Under the pieces are notes generated by a model that searched no databases, was not told the DNA's origin, and saw only the letters and a list, made by a program, of their open reading frames with translations. Shown one piece after another: positions 30,491 through 37,930 of a stretch of 39,893 nt of DNA (position 1 is its first letter; each line of letters starts with the position of its first letter). Location of the stretch: positions 1 to 39,893 of the IMG/VR virus record IMGVR_UViG_3300044492_000138; one strand, 5' to 3'. The DNA comes from a virus. Position numbers and translations under genes: made by a program.

Positions 30491-32014
30491 ATGGTCGATC
30501 GCGCGCTCTTGGAAGCAATGCTATCCGGTCAACAGGACATGCCGCCCGATGCGATGGGCGGCATTGGCATGGTGCCCGATGATCCTTTCGCACGCGCGGC
30601 GCTCCGCCAAAGCCGCTACGTCGGCGGGCGATACCAGGAGCCGCCACCACAAGCGCCAACGCCATCGCCTATGGCCGTGGCAACAAGCGCGGTCGACCCG
30701 TTCGGGTTGCCGTCCTATGTGACCGGGCTCGTATCGCCAGAGGCAAAGGAAAAGTGGCGCGGCAGTTACGAGGGCGACACCGGGCAATACATTGGCGGGC
30801 TTGCGCCGGTCCCGTTCGTTGGCGGGGCCGCTAGTACGGTTGCGAAGCCGATCGTGAACTTTGCGAAGAGCTTCCCGAAAACGGTGGGCGCAACGCTTGG
30901 TCTGACATCGGCGACTGAGGCGGCGGAGGGCTCGAAACAAATCTTTGAGCGCGCGGGCGAGTACACGCCGCAGATCGAGGATTTGAAAACCAAAATTGCC
31001 GCGCAAGAGGCGGACCTTAAAGCGCTTGGAGCGCAAAAAACTCCGGAGCCAGGGCAATTCAAAAGCGCGCGTGCACAGAAGGCGGCGGAAGGACGAGCCG
31101 CCGCATCGTCGGATCGGCTCACGCGCCAAATGGAATCTGTCACATCACAGCTTGAGAAAAATCGCGCGCGACTTGGCGAGGTGCAAGACATCCAAGACAA
31201 GATCAGCGCCGAAGGGCGGAGCAAAGAGGCAGCCGAGCGACCGCTTGTTGAGCGCGCACCTTGGACCGGTAGCCTGCCCGTTGTCGGCGGGGTGATCGCC
31301 GCAACTGCGGCCTACAATCCGCGCCTTCGTGCCGTGATGGCGCAACGCGCGCTAAGTAAAGACCTTGGCGATATCGCGCCGATGGCGGAAGTCGCAGCCG
31401 GGCGAACCATGATGACGCCAAAGGGCGCCCCACAAAAGCAGTCGTTCAATCCAACGGGTGGTGACATCACGGCAATCGAGCAGGCGCGCGAGATGGCGCG
31501 CGTAGCGCCGGGTATGCGCAGTGCGGGCGAGGGCGATCTACTGAAGGGGCTCGCCGCGGCGCCGGCCGGCGTGGTGGCTGCCGCAGAGGGCGCAATGTTG
31601 CCCTATCAAATCGATTGGGCGAATGCGGGCAAAGACACTCCCGCCGGTCGCGCCGCACGTGAGCGCTTTTTTACGGGCGAGGGATGGGGAAAGACTGCCG
31701 TCGCCTCGTTGGTCGGCGGCACGGGCTCAATGGTGGGCGCGAAAATTCCGACCCATCGCGCGCCGGCCGCGACGCTTGAAGGCGATCTCGCGCGAGCGAC
31801 AGGAGCCGTCAACGCGTTCGATATCCGGCAGGCCGCTGCTGCCGCGCCCACGAAGGCAGTTGCGGCGCCGGGGCCACGGGGTGTGACGACTAATTCGATG
31901 CCAGTGGCGCCGGCCGCGTTCTCTCCGCAGGCTGCCAGGGCTCGCCAAGACATCGAGAAAATGTCAGAGAAGGACTTACGCATTGCGCTGCGCCGCGCGA
32001 TGATGGGGCGTTAG
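30491..32014 (+). CDS. Probable internal virion / ejection protein
   Basis: 507 residues. A Met/Pro-rich start, hydrophobic glycine-containing segments (GLAPVPFVGGAASTVAKPI, GSLPVVGGVIAATAAYNP, TAVASLVGGTGSMVGAKI) separated by a coiled coil (about 155-265, LKTKIAAQEADLKALG...SQLEKNRARLGEVQDIQDKI). It is Ala-rich and ends in ALRRAMMGR. Amphipathic and hydrophobic segments joined by coiled coil are typical of podoviral ejection proteins, which line a channel through the envelope. No enzyme domain is visible. Confidence 0.65.
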   Translation: MVDRALLEAMLSGQQDMPPDAMGGIGMVPDDPFARAALRQSRYVGGRYQEPPPQAPTPSPMAVATSAVDPFGLPSYVTGLVSPEAKEKWRGSYEGDTGQYIGGLAPVPFVGGAASTVAKPIVNFAKSFPKTVGATLGLTSATEAAEGSKQIFERAGEYTPQIEDLKTKIAAQEADLKALGAQKTPEPGQFKSARAQKAAEGRAAASSDRLTRQMESVTSQLEKNRARLGEVQDIQDKISAEGRSKEAAERPLVERAPWTGSLPVVGGVIAATAAYNPRLRAVMAQRALSKDLGDIAPMAEVAAGRTMMTPKGAPQKQSFNPTGGDITAIEQAREMARVAPGMRSAGEGDLLKGLAAAPAGVVAAAEGAMLPYQIDWANAGKDTPAGRAARERFFTGEGWGKTAVASLVGGTGSMVGAKIPTHRAPAATLEGDLARATGAVNAFDIRQAAAAAPTKAVAAPGPRGVTTNSMPVAPAAFSPQAARARQDIEKMSEKDLRIALRRAMMGR

Positions 32015-32018
32015 TCGA

Positions 32019-32513
32019 ATGGATCGAACATTGTTCGGGCTGTCTGATCCTGGTGCCAGCCAAGCTGCGGGGCAGCTCGCCGGCTGGCCAGACTCCCGGT
32101 CAATGGGCGGCGGCTTCGGCGGGATATTGAACAATCTTGGTCCGAAGTGGGGGCAACTCTCGTCGACCTTCTCCGACCTATCGGCGGGGGGCGATCCATG
32201 GCAGGCCATGGGTCGGATAGCGGCAAGAGGTGGCGTGCCGAGCGGCGCCGAAGCGTTTCAGGATATGCTTGGCTACGCGGCAAGGCAGGGCGCGCCTAGT
32301 ACGGCAGCGCCGGCCGCGCCGGCCGCGATGGGTGCGCCGGGTACGGCAGCGCCGGCCGCACCAGCCGCGCCTAGTGTCGACACGGGCGCGGTAGCCGATC
32401 CTTCGGCCGTGGCGCCATCGCCGGCCGGGGCTGCGGGGCAGGGGGACTTGCGGCGGACGATGATGGCAGGGCAGCCACAGCGCTTTGCATTCGGCGGATG
32501 GGGGCGCGCTTAA
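32019..32513 (+). CDS. Ala/Pro-rich virion-region protein with AMM-like motif
   Basis: 164 residues. Gly-rich start (SMGGGFGGILNNLGPKWGQLSSTFSDL), then an Ala/Pro repeat (TAAPAAPAA occurs twice, 32299 and 32341 onward) and LRRTMMAGQ at 144-152 near the C-terminus. The tail FAFGGWGRA follows. Low complexity suggests a flexible minor virion protein. It ends just before the long fiber gene. Confidence 0.65.
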   Translation: MDRTLFGLSDPGASQAAGQLAGWPDSRSMGGGFGGILNNLGPKWGQLSSTFSDLSAGGDPWQAMGRIAARGGVPSGAEAFQDMLGYAARQGAPSTAAPAAPAAMGAPGTAAPAAPAAPSVDTGAVADPSAVAPSPAGAAGQGDLRRTMMAGQPQRFAFGGWGRA

Positions 32514-32514
32514 G

Positions 32515-33825
32515 ATGGCTCGCGACGGTTCCGGAAACTATTCGATTCCCAATACGTTCGTACCGAGCACCACGATTGCTAGTACGGCGGTGAATGCGAA
32601 TTTCTCTGATATCGCCACGGCGCTGACAGGCAGCCTCGCGCGCAACTCCGAAGGGCCGATGACTGCGGCTCTCGTGTTGCATCAAAACGGTTTCAATTAC
32701 GAGGTTGACCCGGATACGGGCATCAAGCGCACCGCCGCAAACGAGCAGGCGATTTTCTGCGGTGGCGCCAACGTTGTTGTTGTCGGAACGGCAACAGTCT
32801 CCATTGCAATTGCCGTCAACATCGTTGGTGCGCTTGCGGTAGGCGGCGCCATGACGCTAGGCGGTACGCAAACAATCACGGGGTCGAGCGTCGGGTTTGT
32901 CGGGCAAGAAATTATCTCGACGGAGGCGGCTGCAGCGGTCGGACCAATTCATTCGCTCTATCGCAATTCCGCATCGCCAGCGAATGCTGACTTTATTGGC
33001 GCGTATGACTTTTATGGCAATGACTCTGGCGCGAACAAAACACTTTTCGGCAGGCTCACTTTCCAGATCACTGACGTAACGAACGGCAGTGAAGACGCGG
33101 ACTTTTTCATTCAAGCTATGATCGGCGGCACGGTGACAACCGTGCTGCGGTCGAGCGCTTCACAGATTCAAATTCCGGGCTCGCTCGCGGTCACCGGGGT
33201 TATCTCCGCATCAAACATCGTGCGCCCTACGGTTCAGAGATTCACGGCCGGGGCGGCAAACTACACGCCTTCGGCGGGGGTCTCTCATATCCGGGTGAGA
33301 ATGTGTGCCGGTGGTGGTGGCGGCGGCGGCGGAACGGCCAACAATGGCACGAACGGCAACACGACATCATTTGGGGCGTGGACGTGCCTTGGTGGGACCG
33401 GCGGAACCGGCAACAGCGGATCGGGCGGCGGTGCCGGTGGCACGGGTGGCGCGGATGGGACTGGGACGCTTATCAATCGCGTCCCCGGTGGGAAGGGTTG
33501 CGGTTCCGCGAGTGGCAACAGCGGTATGTCAAACGCTGGCGGGCATGGTGGCGTTAATCCGTTTGGCGGCGCCGGGGTGGGGGGCGCGCTTGCCGCTGGC
33601 AGCAATGGAACGGCGAATACGGGCGCGGGCGGTGCGGGTGGTGGCGGTGCCAACGTTGGCCCCGGTTCGGGCGGGGGTGCGGGTGAATACGTCGAGTTTT
33701 TTGTCAACAGCCCTGGTGTGATTGCCTACTCGGTCGGCGCTGCCGCGAACGGTGGTGCGGCAGGAACGTTTGCGGGCGGCAATGGTGCCGCCGGGGTGAT
33801 CTTCGTCGAGGAGTTTTACATATGA
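32515..33825 (+). CDS. Tail fiber with Gly-rich tip
   Basis: 436 residues from the ATG at 32515. The N-terminal part (GSGNYSIPNTFVPSTTIASTAVNANFSDIATALTGSLARNSEGPMTAALV) is a typical phage fiber start. A beta-rich shaft (about 90-240) is followed by a Gly/Ala/Asn-rich tip (265-420) ending GAAGVIFVEEFYI. Such Gly-rich loops resemble the polyglycine sandwich tips of receptor-binding fibers such as S16 gp38. It probably binds the host surface. The stop overlaps the next start as ATGA. Confidence 0.75.
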   Translation: MARDGSGNYSIPNTFVPSTTIASTAVNANFSDIATALTGSLARNSEGPMTAALVLHQNGFNYEVDPDTGIKRTAANEQAIFCGGANVVVVGTATVSIAIAVNIVGALAVGGAMTLGGTQTITGSSVGFVGQEIISTEAAAAVGPIHSLYRNSASPANADFIGAYDFYGNDSGANKTLFGRLTFQITDVTNGSEDADFFIQAMIGGTVTTVLRSSASQIQIPGSLAVTGVISASNIVRPTVQRFTAGAANYTPSAGVSHIRVRMCAGGGGGGGGTANNGTNGNTTSFGAWTCLGGTGGTGNSGSGGGAGGTGGADGTGTLINRVPGGKGCGSASGNSGMSNAGGHGGVNPFGGAGVGGALAAGSNGTANTGAGGAGGGGANVGPGSGGGAGEYVEFFVNSPGVIAYSVGAAANGGAAGTFAGGNGAAGVIFVEEFYI

Positions 33826-34025
33826 GCGGCGACAATTGGATGCGGGACATGCACCCGAACTTGCCTTGCGACGGATGGCTTGAGCGCTCGGACACGCCGC
33901 GATTGTTGGACGGATGGCTTGAGCGCTCGGATGTGCGGCGTTTACTGGGGATCGTAATCCTTGGCCTGCTCATCGGCCTTGTCGGCGGAATCGATTGGTC
34001 GCAGTCTGTGGTATTTTTGCCATAG
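33822..34025 (+). CDS. Small membrane protein with 13-residue duplication
   Basis: 67 residues, ATGA-coupled to the fiber gene. CDGWLERSDTPRL and LDGWLERSDVRRL are tandem copies of one 13-residue unit, encoded by a 39-bp direct repeat. A C-terminal hydrophobic segment (LLGIVILGLLIGLVGGI, about 41-57) would cross the membrane. Just before the lysis genes, so a holin or antiholin-like role is possible, but not shown. Confidence 0.7.
   Translation: MSGDNWMRDMHPNLPCDGWLERSDTPRLLDGWLERSDVRRLLGIVILGLLIGLVGGIDWSQSVVFLP
33870..33931 (+). repeat. 39-bp tandem duplication with identical 23-bp core
   Basis: The 23-bp core starting GACGGATGGCTTGAGCGCTC is found at 33870-33892 and 33909-33931, exactly 39 bp apart and therefore in frame. 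It creates the duplicated DGWLERSD unit in the small membrane protein. Confidence 0.9.
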
Positions 34026-34047
34026 CCAGCGCTGCCGCACTCGTGTT

Positions 34048-34075
34048 AATGCTCTGGCGAAACCAGGGCATTTTC
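34048..34075 (+). promoter_or_regulatory. Hairpin holding the endolysin ribosome-binding site
   Basis: AATGCTCTGG and CCAGGGCATT form a 10-bp stem (one T.G pair) with a CGAAA loop, followed by TTTTC. By shape it is an intrinsic terminator. The only Shine-Dalgarno-like element for the endolysin ATG at 34077 is AGGG in the 3' arm (34065-34068), 8 nt before the start. The hairpin may thus both stop upstream transcription and block endolysin translation. Confidence 0.7.
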
Positions 34076-34076
34076 T

Positions 34077-34697
34077 ATGCGCTACGGCGAAAAATGGCCT
34101 ACCTACGCGAAGCAATGGGACCGGATGAAGATCAAGCCGGCCCGCGCCGCCGAGTTCCGCAGGCTTGGTGAATATGCCGTTGAGCACCGTCAGCGCTACC
34201 AGACCATCCAAGACGCCACTGCGCATGATGGGCTTGGCCGTGAGGGCGAGGGCGTTCCCTGGTATGTGATCGCCGCTCTCCACCGTCGCGAGTCGGATTG
34301 CGATTGGGACACCTACCTCGGCAACGGGCAGTCGCTTCACAAGAAAACTACACTTGTGCCAAAGGGGCGCGGCCCTTGGCCTACGTTCGAGGCTGGTGCA
34401 ATCGATGCGCTCAATGTTGACGGTTTGTCATCCGTTATAGATTGGCGACTTGAAAAGGATTTGTATTTTTCGGAAATTTTCAATGGCGCCGGCTATCACA
34501 TGCGGGGCCTCCCGTCGCCGTACATTTGGGGCGGGACCAATATCCAGGTTGCGGGCAAGTTCCGAGAGGTGAAGAAAGACGGCAAATGGGTTTCCGTGTT
34601 CCGCTCGACGGAATGGGATACACAGCCGGGCGTCGCGCCAATCATCTTCGCCATCGCTCAAGTCGCAAACGATATCGAGTTTCTAAGAGAGACATGA
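34077..34697 (+). CDS. Endolysin, lysozyme-like superfamily
   Basis: 206 residues. The core is a phage endolysin type I recognise: KWPTYAKQWDRMKI at the N-terminus, then WYVIAALHRRESDCDWDTYLGNGQSL (Glu72 is the likely catalytic acid), VPKGRGPWPTFEAGAIDAL, YFSEIFNGAGYHMRGLPSPYIWGGTN. It should cleave peptidoglycan. No signal peptide is visible, so it needs a holin, which follows directly. The start is decided by the short distance to the AGGG inside the preceding hairpin. Confidence 0.8.
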   Translation: MRYGEKWPTYAKQWDRMKIKPARAAEFRRLGEYAVEHRQRYQTIQDATAHDGLGREGEGVPWYVIAALHRRESDCDWDTYLGNGQSLHKKTTLVPKGRGPWPTFEAGAIDALNVDGLSSVIDWRLEKDLYFSEIFNGAGYHMRGLPSPYIWGGTNIQVAGKFREVKKDGKWVSVFRSTEWDTQPGVAPIIFAIAQVANDIEFLRET

Positions 34698-34710
34698 GGA
34701 GGATTCTGAG

Positions 34711-35058
34711 ATGATTGACAACGTGCCGGGTATGTCGCAGCAAAATGTGCCGGCGATGTCGCAACAAAATACTCAGCTCATTACGCAAGTGGTTTCGATC
34801 GCAGGAATGCTCGCCACTTCGTTTGGCTGGTTGACGCCTACGCAGGTTGCGGGAATCACAACTAACGTGCTGGCGATAGTCGGGCCACTGATGACGCTTA
34901 GCGGAATTGTTTGGTCACTGCTGGCAAGTCGAAAGAACGCCATTGTTGCAGAAGCGGCAACCGTACCAGGGGTCAAGAATATCCAGCTCACCAACACGAC
35001 GGCGGGGCATGAGCTTGAGCAGGTTACGCCCGCAAACGTGACGGTCAATCGCAACTGA
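34711..35058 (+). CDS. Holin
   Basis: 115 residues; GAGGA lies upstream. A polar Met/Gln-rich start (NVPGMSQQNVPAMSQQN), then two membrane segments (about 26-42, TQVVSIAGMLATSFGWL; 49-68, ITTNVLAIVGPLMTLSGIVWSLL) and a soluble tail. SFGWLTPTQVAGITT...SGIVWSLLASRKNA resembles phage holins of the Pam3-gp28-like type. Between endolysin and spanins, it should open the inner membrane. The start of the next gene overlaps its stop by 1 bp. Confidence 0.75.
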   Translation: MIDNVPGMSQQNVPAMSQQNTQLITQVVSIAGMLATSFGWLTPTQVAGITTNVLAIVGPLMTLSGIVWSLLASRKNAIVAEAATVPGVKNIQLTNTTAGHELEQVTPANVTVNRN

Positions 35059-35288
35059 TGCCAACGTGGCTTAACATAGCCTTGGCGTGTCTGCGCCTTG
35101 CCGAAGTGTTCTTTGACAAGGCGCGAGCGGCCAAGGATTTCAAGGCAGGGCAAGATGCGGAGATTGCGCAGGCGGCTATGCGTGTTCTGGAGAAATCCGA
35201 GTATGCAAAAAAGTCGCTGGAGGATTTTCGCGCTCGCCCTGGTTCCGCTGACGACTTCTTGCGCAGCCTTGAACCAAAGTCCGATTGA
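35058..35288 (+). CDS. Probable inner-membrane spanin (Rz-like)
   Basis: 76 residues. Short hydrophobic N-terminus (WLNIALACLRLAEVFF) followed by a charged helix (AKDFKAGQDAEIAQAAMRVLEKSEYAKKSLEDF) and a polar end, as in short Rz-like proteins. The lipoprotein gene at 35203 starts inside it in another frame, the classic Rz/Rz1 overlap. The two would link inner and outer membranes at the last stage of lysis. Confidence 0.65.
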   Translation: MPTWLNIALACLRLAEVFFDKARAAKDFKAGQDAEIAQAAMRVLEKSEYAKKSLEDFRARPGSADDFLRSLEPKSD

Positions 35289-35448
35289 AACAGATAGTTT
35301 CTGTCAGACATATCAATCAATCGCAGGCATCAAAGGCGTGGGTTCGCTGAAGGCGCCAGCAGAGATAAGCAATCGTATCGCGACCAACGAGCGCACATAT
35401 CTTTGTAGGTGCCAAGGCCGTCCTGACCCGCGCTGTGAAGGGGCGTAA
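35203..35448 (+). CDS. Probable outer-membrane spanin lipoprotein (Rz1-like)
   Basis: 81 residues from the ATG at 35203, overlapping the inner spanin gene by 86 bp in the +1 frame. A basic start and hydrophobic stretch (SRWRIFALALVPLTTSC) form a signal peptide with a lipobox-like site, Cys20 as the likely lipidated residue. Further Cys at the C-terminus (YLCRCQGRPDPRCEG) could pair. Longer than lambda Rz1 but matching rhizobial phage spanins in arrangement. Confidence 0.7.
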   Translation: MQKSRWRIFALALVPLTTSCAALNQSPIETDSFCQTYQSIAGIKGVGSLKAPAEISNRIATNERTYLCRCQGRPDPRCEGA

Positions 35449-35494
35449 TGTTTCGGCGATCCCGTCGAAGCAAACTTGTGGGGAGTGTCACAAA

Positions 35495-36211
35495 ATGAAG
35501 TGGTGGATTAGGTGGCTGATCGCGGCGGGCGCATTCGGGTTTCCCGCGACAGTGCTCGCGGCGGATATGGCGATCAAGGCGCCACTAGCGCCGCGCGTCG
35601 CAGCCTACGACGGCTGGGCCGGTTTCTATTTAGGCTTCGATGGTGGATTCAATCTCGGTTCATTTAGCCCGATATTCGGTAGGGGCGTGACCGCAACCGA
35701 GGTGAACCTTGACGACAACAGCGCCTTTATTGGCGGGCACATCGCCTACCTTGGGCAGAGCGGTAGCTTTGTCTTTGGCGTCGAGGGCGGCGCACAGTGG
35801 TTAGGCTTCAAGAGCCAAGCCGAGCTTGCGCCGGCAGTCGGCACCACGCCTGCAGTCCTGCTACAGCAGAAAATTGACTGGCTTGCCTATGCCAACGTGC
35901 GCGCGGGCTTCACGCCGTTCGCGCGAACGCTTCTCTATGTGACCGGCGGTGTGGCATGGGCGCATGTGAAAGGCGAGTTTATCAACCTCGCCGCGCTCGA
36001 CACGAGCGCCGAACAATCGGTGACGGGGTGGAACCTTGGGCTTGGACTCGAGTTTAAGATCACTGAAAACCTTACGTTCGGCGGCGAATATCGGCATTAT
36101 GATTTCGGCAAGGTGCAAGCGGCAAATCCGGCGCTCACTTTGACGCTTGGCGGTGTCGATAAGCTGACGGTTGACCAAGCCATGGGGCGGCTATCCTATC
36201 GTCTAAACTGA
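35495..36211 (+). CDS. Omp25/Omp31-type outer-membrane beta-barrel
   Basis: 238 residues; GGGGAG upstream of the ATG at 35495. Signal peptide MKWWIRWLIAAGAFGFPATVLA, then ADMAIKAPLAPRVAAYDGWAGFYLGFDGGFNLG, the N-terminus of barrels of Bradyrhizobium and relatives. Alternating strands follow (FVFGVEGGAQWLGF, YANVRAGFTPFARTLLYVTGGVAWAHV, LTFGGEYRHYDFGK) and it ends in SYRLN. An 8-stranded barrel is expected. Phage barrels such as lambda Lom are inserted into the host outer membrane; receptor masking or surface change is a reasonable inference. Probably captured from a host. Confidence 0.85.
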   Translation: MKWWIRWLIAAGAFGFPATVLAADMAIKAPLAPRVAAYDGWAGFYLGFDGGFNLGSFSPIFGRGVTATEVNLDDNSAFIGGHIAYLGQSGSFVFGVEGGAQWLGFKSQAELAPAVGTTPAVLLQQKIDWLAYANVRAGFTPFARTLLYVTGGVAWAHVKGEFINLAALDTSAEQSVTGWNLGLGLEFKITENLTFGGEYRHYDFGKVQAANPALTLTLGGVDKLTVDQAMGRLSYRLN

Positions 36212-36231
36212 AGGAGCCAACGCCCCGCCCA

Positions 36232-36474
36232 ATGGACACATCGGACATCAACGCGTTGGCGCTACTGGCAGTCGCGGTCTTGAATGCACTGTCAGTAGCG
36301 CTCTCTCTCATGAACAATCGCAACATTCACAAAGTAGAGGTTGCGACCAACTCCATGAAGGACGCGCTTGTTGCCGCAACTGCAAAAGCATCTGACGCAA
36401 TTGGGGAGGCGAGGGGGCTGGCTAAGGGGCGAGCCGAAGAGAGACCGCCACACGAAAAATCTGGAGACACATGA
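36232..36474 (+). CDS. Small membrane protein of phage lysis region
   Basis: 80 residues; GGAGCC upstream. One N-terminal membrane segment (INALALLAVAVLNALSVALSLM) followed by a cytoplasmic helix (HKVEVATNSMKDALVAATAKASDAIGEARG). I recall similar NSMKDALVAATAKAS proteins in rhizobial phages near lysis genes; function unknown. ATGA overlap with the next gene. Confidence 0.75.
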   Translation: MDTSDINALALLAVAVLNALSVALSLMNNRNIHKVEVATNSMKDALVAATAKASDAIGEARGLAKGRAEERPPHEKSGDT

Positions 36475-36644
36475 TGCCGATAAGTCTGATCTTCTGGGTG
36501 CTCATGCTCATCTGGCTTGTGGGCGAGGTTAGCGTCAACTACGGCTATGGCGGCCCACATGCCGTATGGGGCAGGAGCTTGTTCTTGTTTATCCTCTTCG
36601 CGCTTCTCGGATGGAGGGTGTTCGGAGCCGCGATACATAACTAG
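36471..36644 (+). CDS. Small two-pass membrane protein
   Basis: 57 residues from the ATGA overlap at 36471. Two hydrophobic segments (LIFWVLMLIWLVGEV and SLFLFILFALLGWRVFG) around a short Gly/Tyr loop. It resembles short membrane proteins seen near phage lysis cassettes. Ends 26 bp before a strong terminator, so it is the last gene of the rightward operon. Confidence 0.7.
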   Translation: MMPISLIFWVLMLIWLVGEVSVNYGYGGPHAVWGRSLFLFILFALLGWRVFGAAIHN

Positions 36645-36669
36645 GGACCCGTCTGGGTGTGTACATTGT

Positions 36670-36702
36670 GGGCGGCATTCGCTATAAATGCCGCCCGTTT
36701 TG
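36670..36702 (+). terminator. Intrinsic terminator of the late operon
   Basis: GGGCGGCATT and AATGCCGCCC form a perfect 10-bp stem with a 7-nt loop, followed by GTTTTGCTGTTT. It lies between the converging rightward (to 36644) and leftward (from 36716) genes and may also work in reverse, although no T tract lies on that side. Confidence 0.85.
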
Positions 36703-36715
36703 CTGTTTGAAATCG

Positions 36716-37030
36716 TTAATCGTCCGTTTTGAGAGTGTGCGCGATGATGTCATCGCGCTTCGCGGCGATAGCCTTGCGCACGCTCTTTTCCGTCTCTGCC
36801 TTTTCCTCCATTATGGCGCCCTTGGTCGCTATTACGTGCGCCAGCTCAACGAGCGCGCGTGCAGTCGCCAAGAGATCGCTAACTGAGCGGATCGGCTGCG
36901 CAAAACCGAGATTTTCGAAGGGTAGTTTCTCAATGCGCTTGGTTAAGCTGAGAGCCTCACTCCGCAAGTCCAAGCCCTCATCTATGGCCCGGTCGAGCAA
37001 ATCGCCGATATCCGCTTCGCGCCTAACCAT
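36716..37030 (-). CDS. Helical hypothetical protein
   Basis: 104 residues. Almost wholly helical (DIGDLLDRAIDEGLDLRSEALSLTKRIEKL, then SVSDLLATARALVELAHVIATKGAIMEEKAETEKSVRKAIAAKRDD), dominated by charged residues, and could form a coiled coil. The start overlaps the upstream gene by 8 bp. Last gene of the leftward operon. Function unknown. Confidence 0.75.
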   Translation of the reverse strand: MVRREADIGDLLDRAIDEGLDLRSEALSLTKRIEKLPFENLGFAQPIRSVSDLLATARALVELAHVIATKGAIMEEKAETEKSVRKAIAAKRDDIIAHTLKTDD

Positions 37031-37241
37031 TGGTGACTCCCGTTTCGAAGGTGATCCTCATGTGCTGAGTCACGCTCTCAATCTCGACGTGAGGGTGGAG
37101 CGTGTGGAAGGCGAGTGCCGCCAGCTCTGGCGTTGGCGCCAGCGCGAAAGCAGGGCCGGGAAAGTCTGCCTCTAAGCCCATAAAGCCGGTGTCGACTTTA
37201 TAGGGCTTGTGAAGGATCTCGAAAACGAAACGATTCTTCAT
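37023..37241 (-). CDS. Small hypothetical protein
   Basis: 72 residues from the ATG at 37241, which overlaps the stop of the secreted-protein gene as ATGA. RFVFEILHKPYKVDTGFMGLEADFPGPAFALAPTPELAALAFHTLHP, then VESVTQHMRITFETG. A compact alpha/beta domain without known relatives. Confidence 0.7.
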   Translation of the reverse strand: MKNRFVFEILHKPYKVDTGFMGLEADFPGPAFALAPTPELAALAFHTLHPHVEIESVTQHMRITFETGVTNG

Positions 37242-37582
37242 GGCTGCCAATACCTCGCGACCAATGTTACGTGAGGCACGGGCGGGCGTGGTCGCCACTC
37301 GATCGCACCATAATTGCGAGTGCACTTGCCGCCACACAGGACGGCCATGGCGCGTTCGCGCGGCCATATCTGGTGACGCATGCTCACCTCACATGATCTC
37401 TTGCTCGGCTTGCGTCCGATGTACCAACACCGGTCGCCGCTATCGAGAATGCGAAAGCCGATGTAAGAGCCGGGGTGATCGGCGCGCGCCTGTGCGAGCG
37501 TCGAGTATGTGGGGCTGGCCATGGCCGGCATTGAGAAAAAGAGCGGTGCGCTAAGCACCGCCAAGGTGACGATACGCAACAT
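37238..37582 (-). CDS. Secreted (periplasmic) protein
   Basis: 114 residues; GGGAG upstream. Clear signal peptide, MLRIVTLAVLSAPLFFSMPAMA, with AMA-SP cleavage. The mature part has ARADHPGSYIGFRILDSGDRCWYIGR, KRSCEV and VLCGGKC, so four Cys could form disulfides. ARADHP...Y..FR..D...CWY is a pattern I recall from rhizobial and Afipia proteins. A secreted protein between a regulator and phage structural genes suggests a host-modifying or envelope role; not shown. Confidence 0.75.
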   Translation of the reverse strand: MLRIVTLAVLSAPLFFSMPAMASPTYSTLAQARADHPGSYIGFRILDSGDRCWYIGRKPSKRSCEVSMRHQIWPRERAMAVLCGGKCTRNYGAIEWRPRPPVPHVTLVARYWQP

Positions 37583-37618
37583 GTGAAGGCTCCCGATGAT
37601 GCTGTCGTAGTTGAGGGG

Positions 37619-37930
37619 TTAGGCTCTCTTTTCGAAGACGTGCACTGCCGGCATTTCGTCTAGCGTCCCGATATAGCGATAGAACGCCTGCGGTTCCGGT
37701 AGGGCCTCGTCCGATTTTCGGAGGCAAAATACTCGGTCGATCGCTGGCAGATGCGGGTTGCACGTGACGAAAAGCCTTATCCCGTCAAGGCCGTGGCGTA
37801 CCCCTATGACCTGGGCAGCGGTCGGCAATTTGATGGTTTGCTCTGCCGGCTCGTATGTAAGTCTAGCCTCGGTGATAACCCGCTCGGTCCGGGCGTCGTC
37901 GGCCTTGGCTTGTGCTGGCACAGTTTTCAT
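37619..37930 (-). CDS. DUF7352-like hypothetical protein
   Basis: 103 residues. The ATG at 37930 is chosen because AGGAG lies 9-10 nt upstream. Beta-rich core: EARLTYEPAEQTIKLPTAAQVIGVRHGLDGIRLFVTCNP, then RYIGTLDEMPAVHVFE, matching the layout of small phage DUF7352-type domains (strand, IxLP-A-VL, GTG). It is transcribed away from the Cro/CI-like gene and probably controlled by the shared operator at 37983. Confidence 0.7.
   Translation of the reverse strand: MKTVPAQAKADDARTERVITEARLTYEPAEQTIKLPTAAQVIGVRHGLDGIRLFVTCNPHLPAIDRVFCLRKSDEALPEPQAFYRYIGTLDEMPAVHVFEKRA

Noticed and set aside
33285-33707. Leftward Pro-rich open frame
   Set aside because: Antisense of the Gly-rich fiber tip; GGC/GGT codons give Pro/Ala in reverse.
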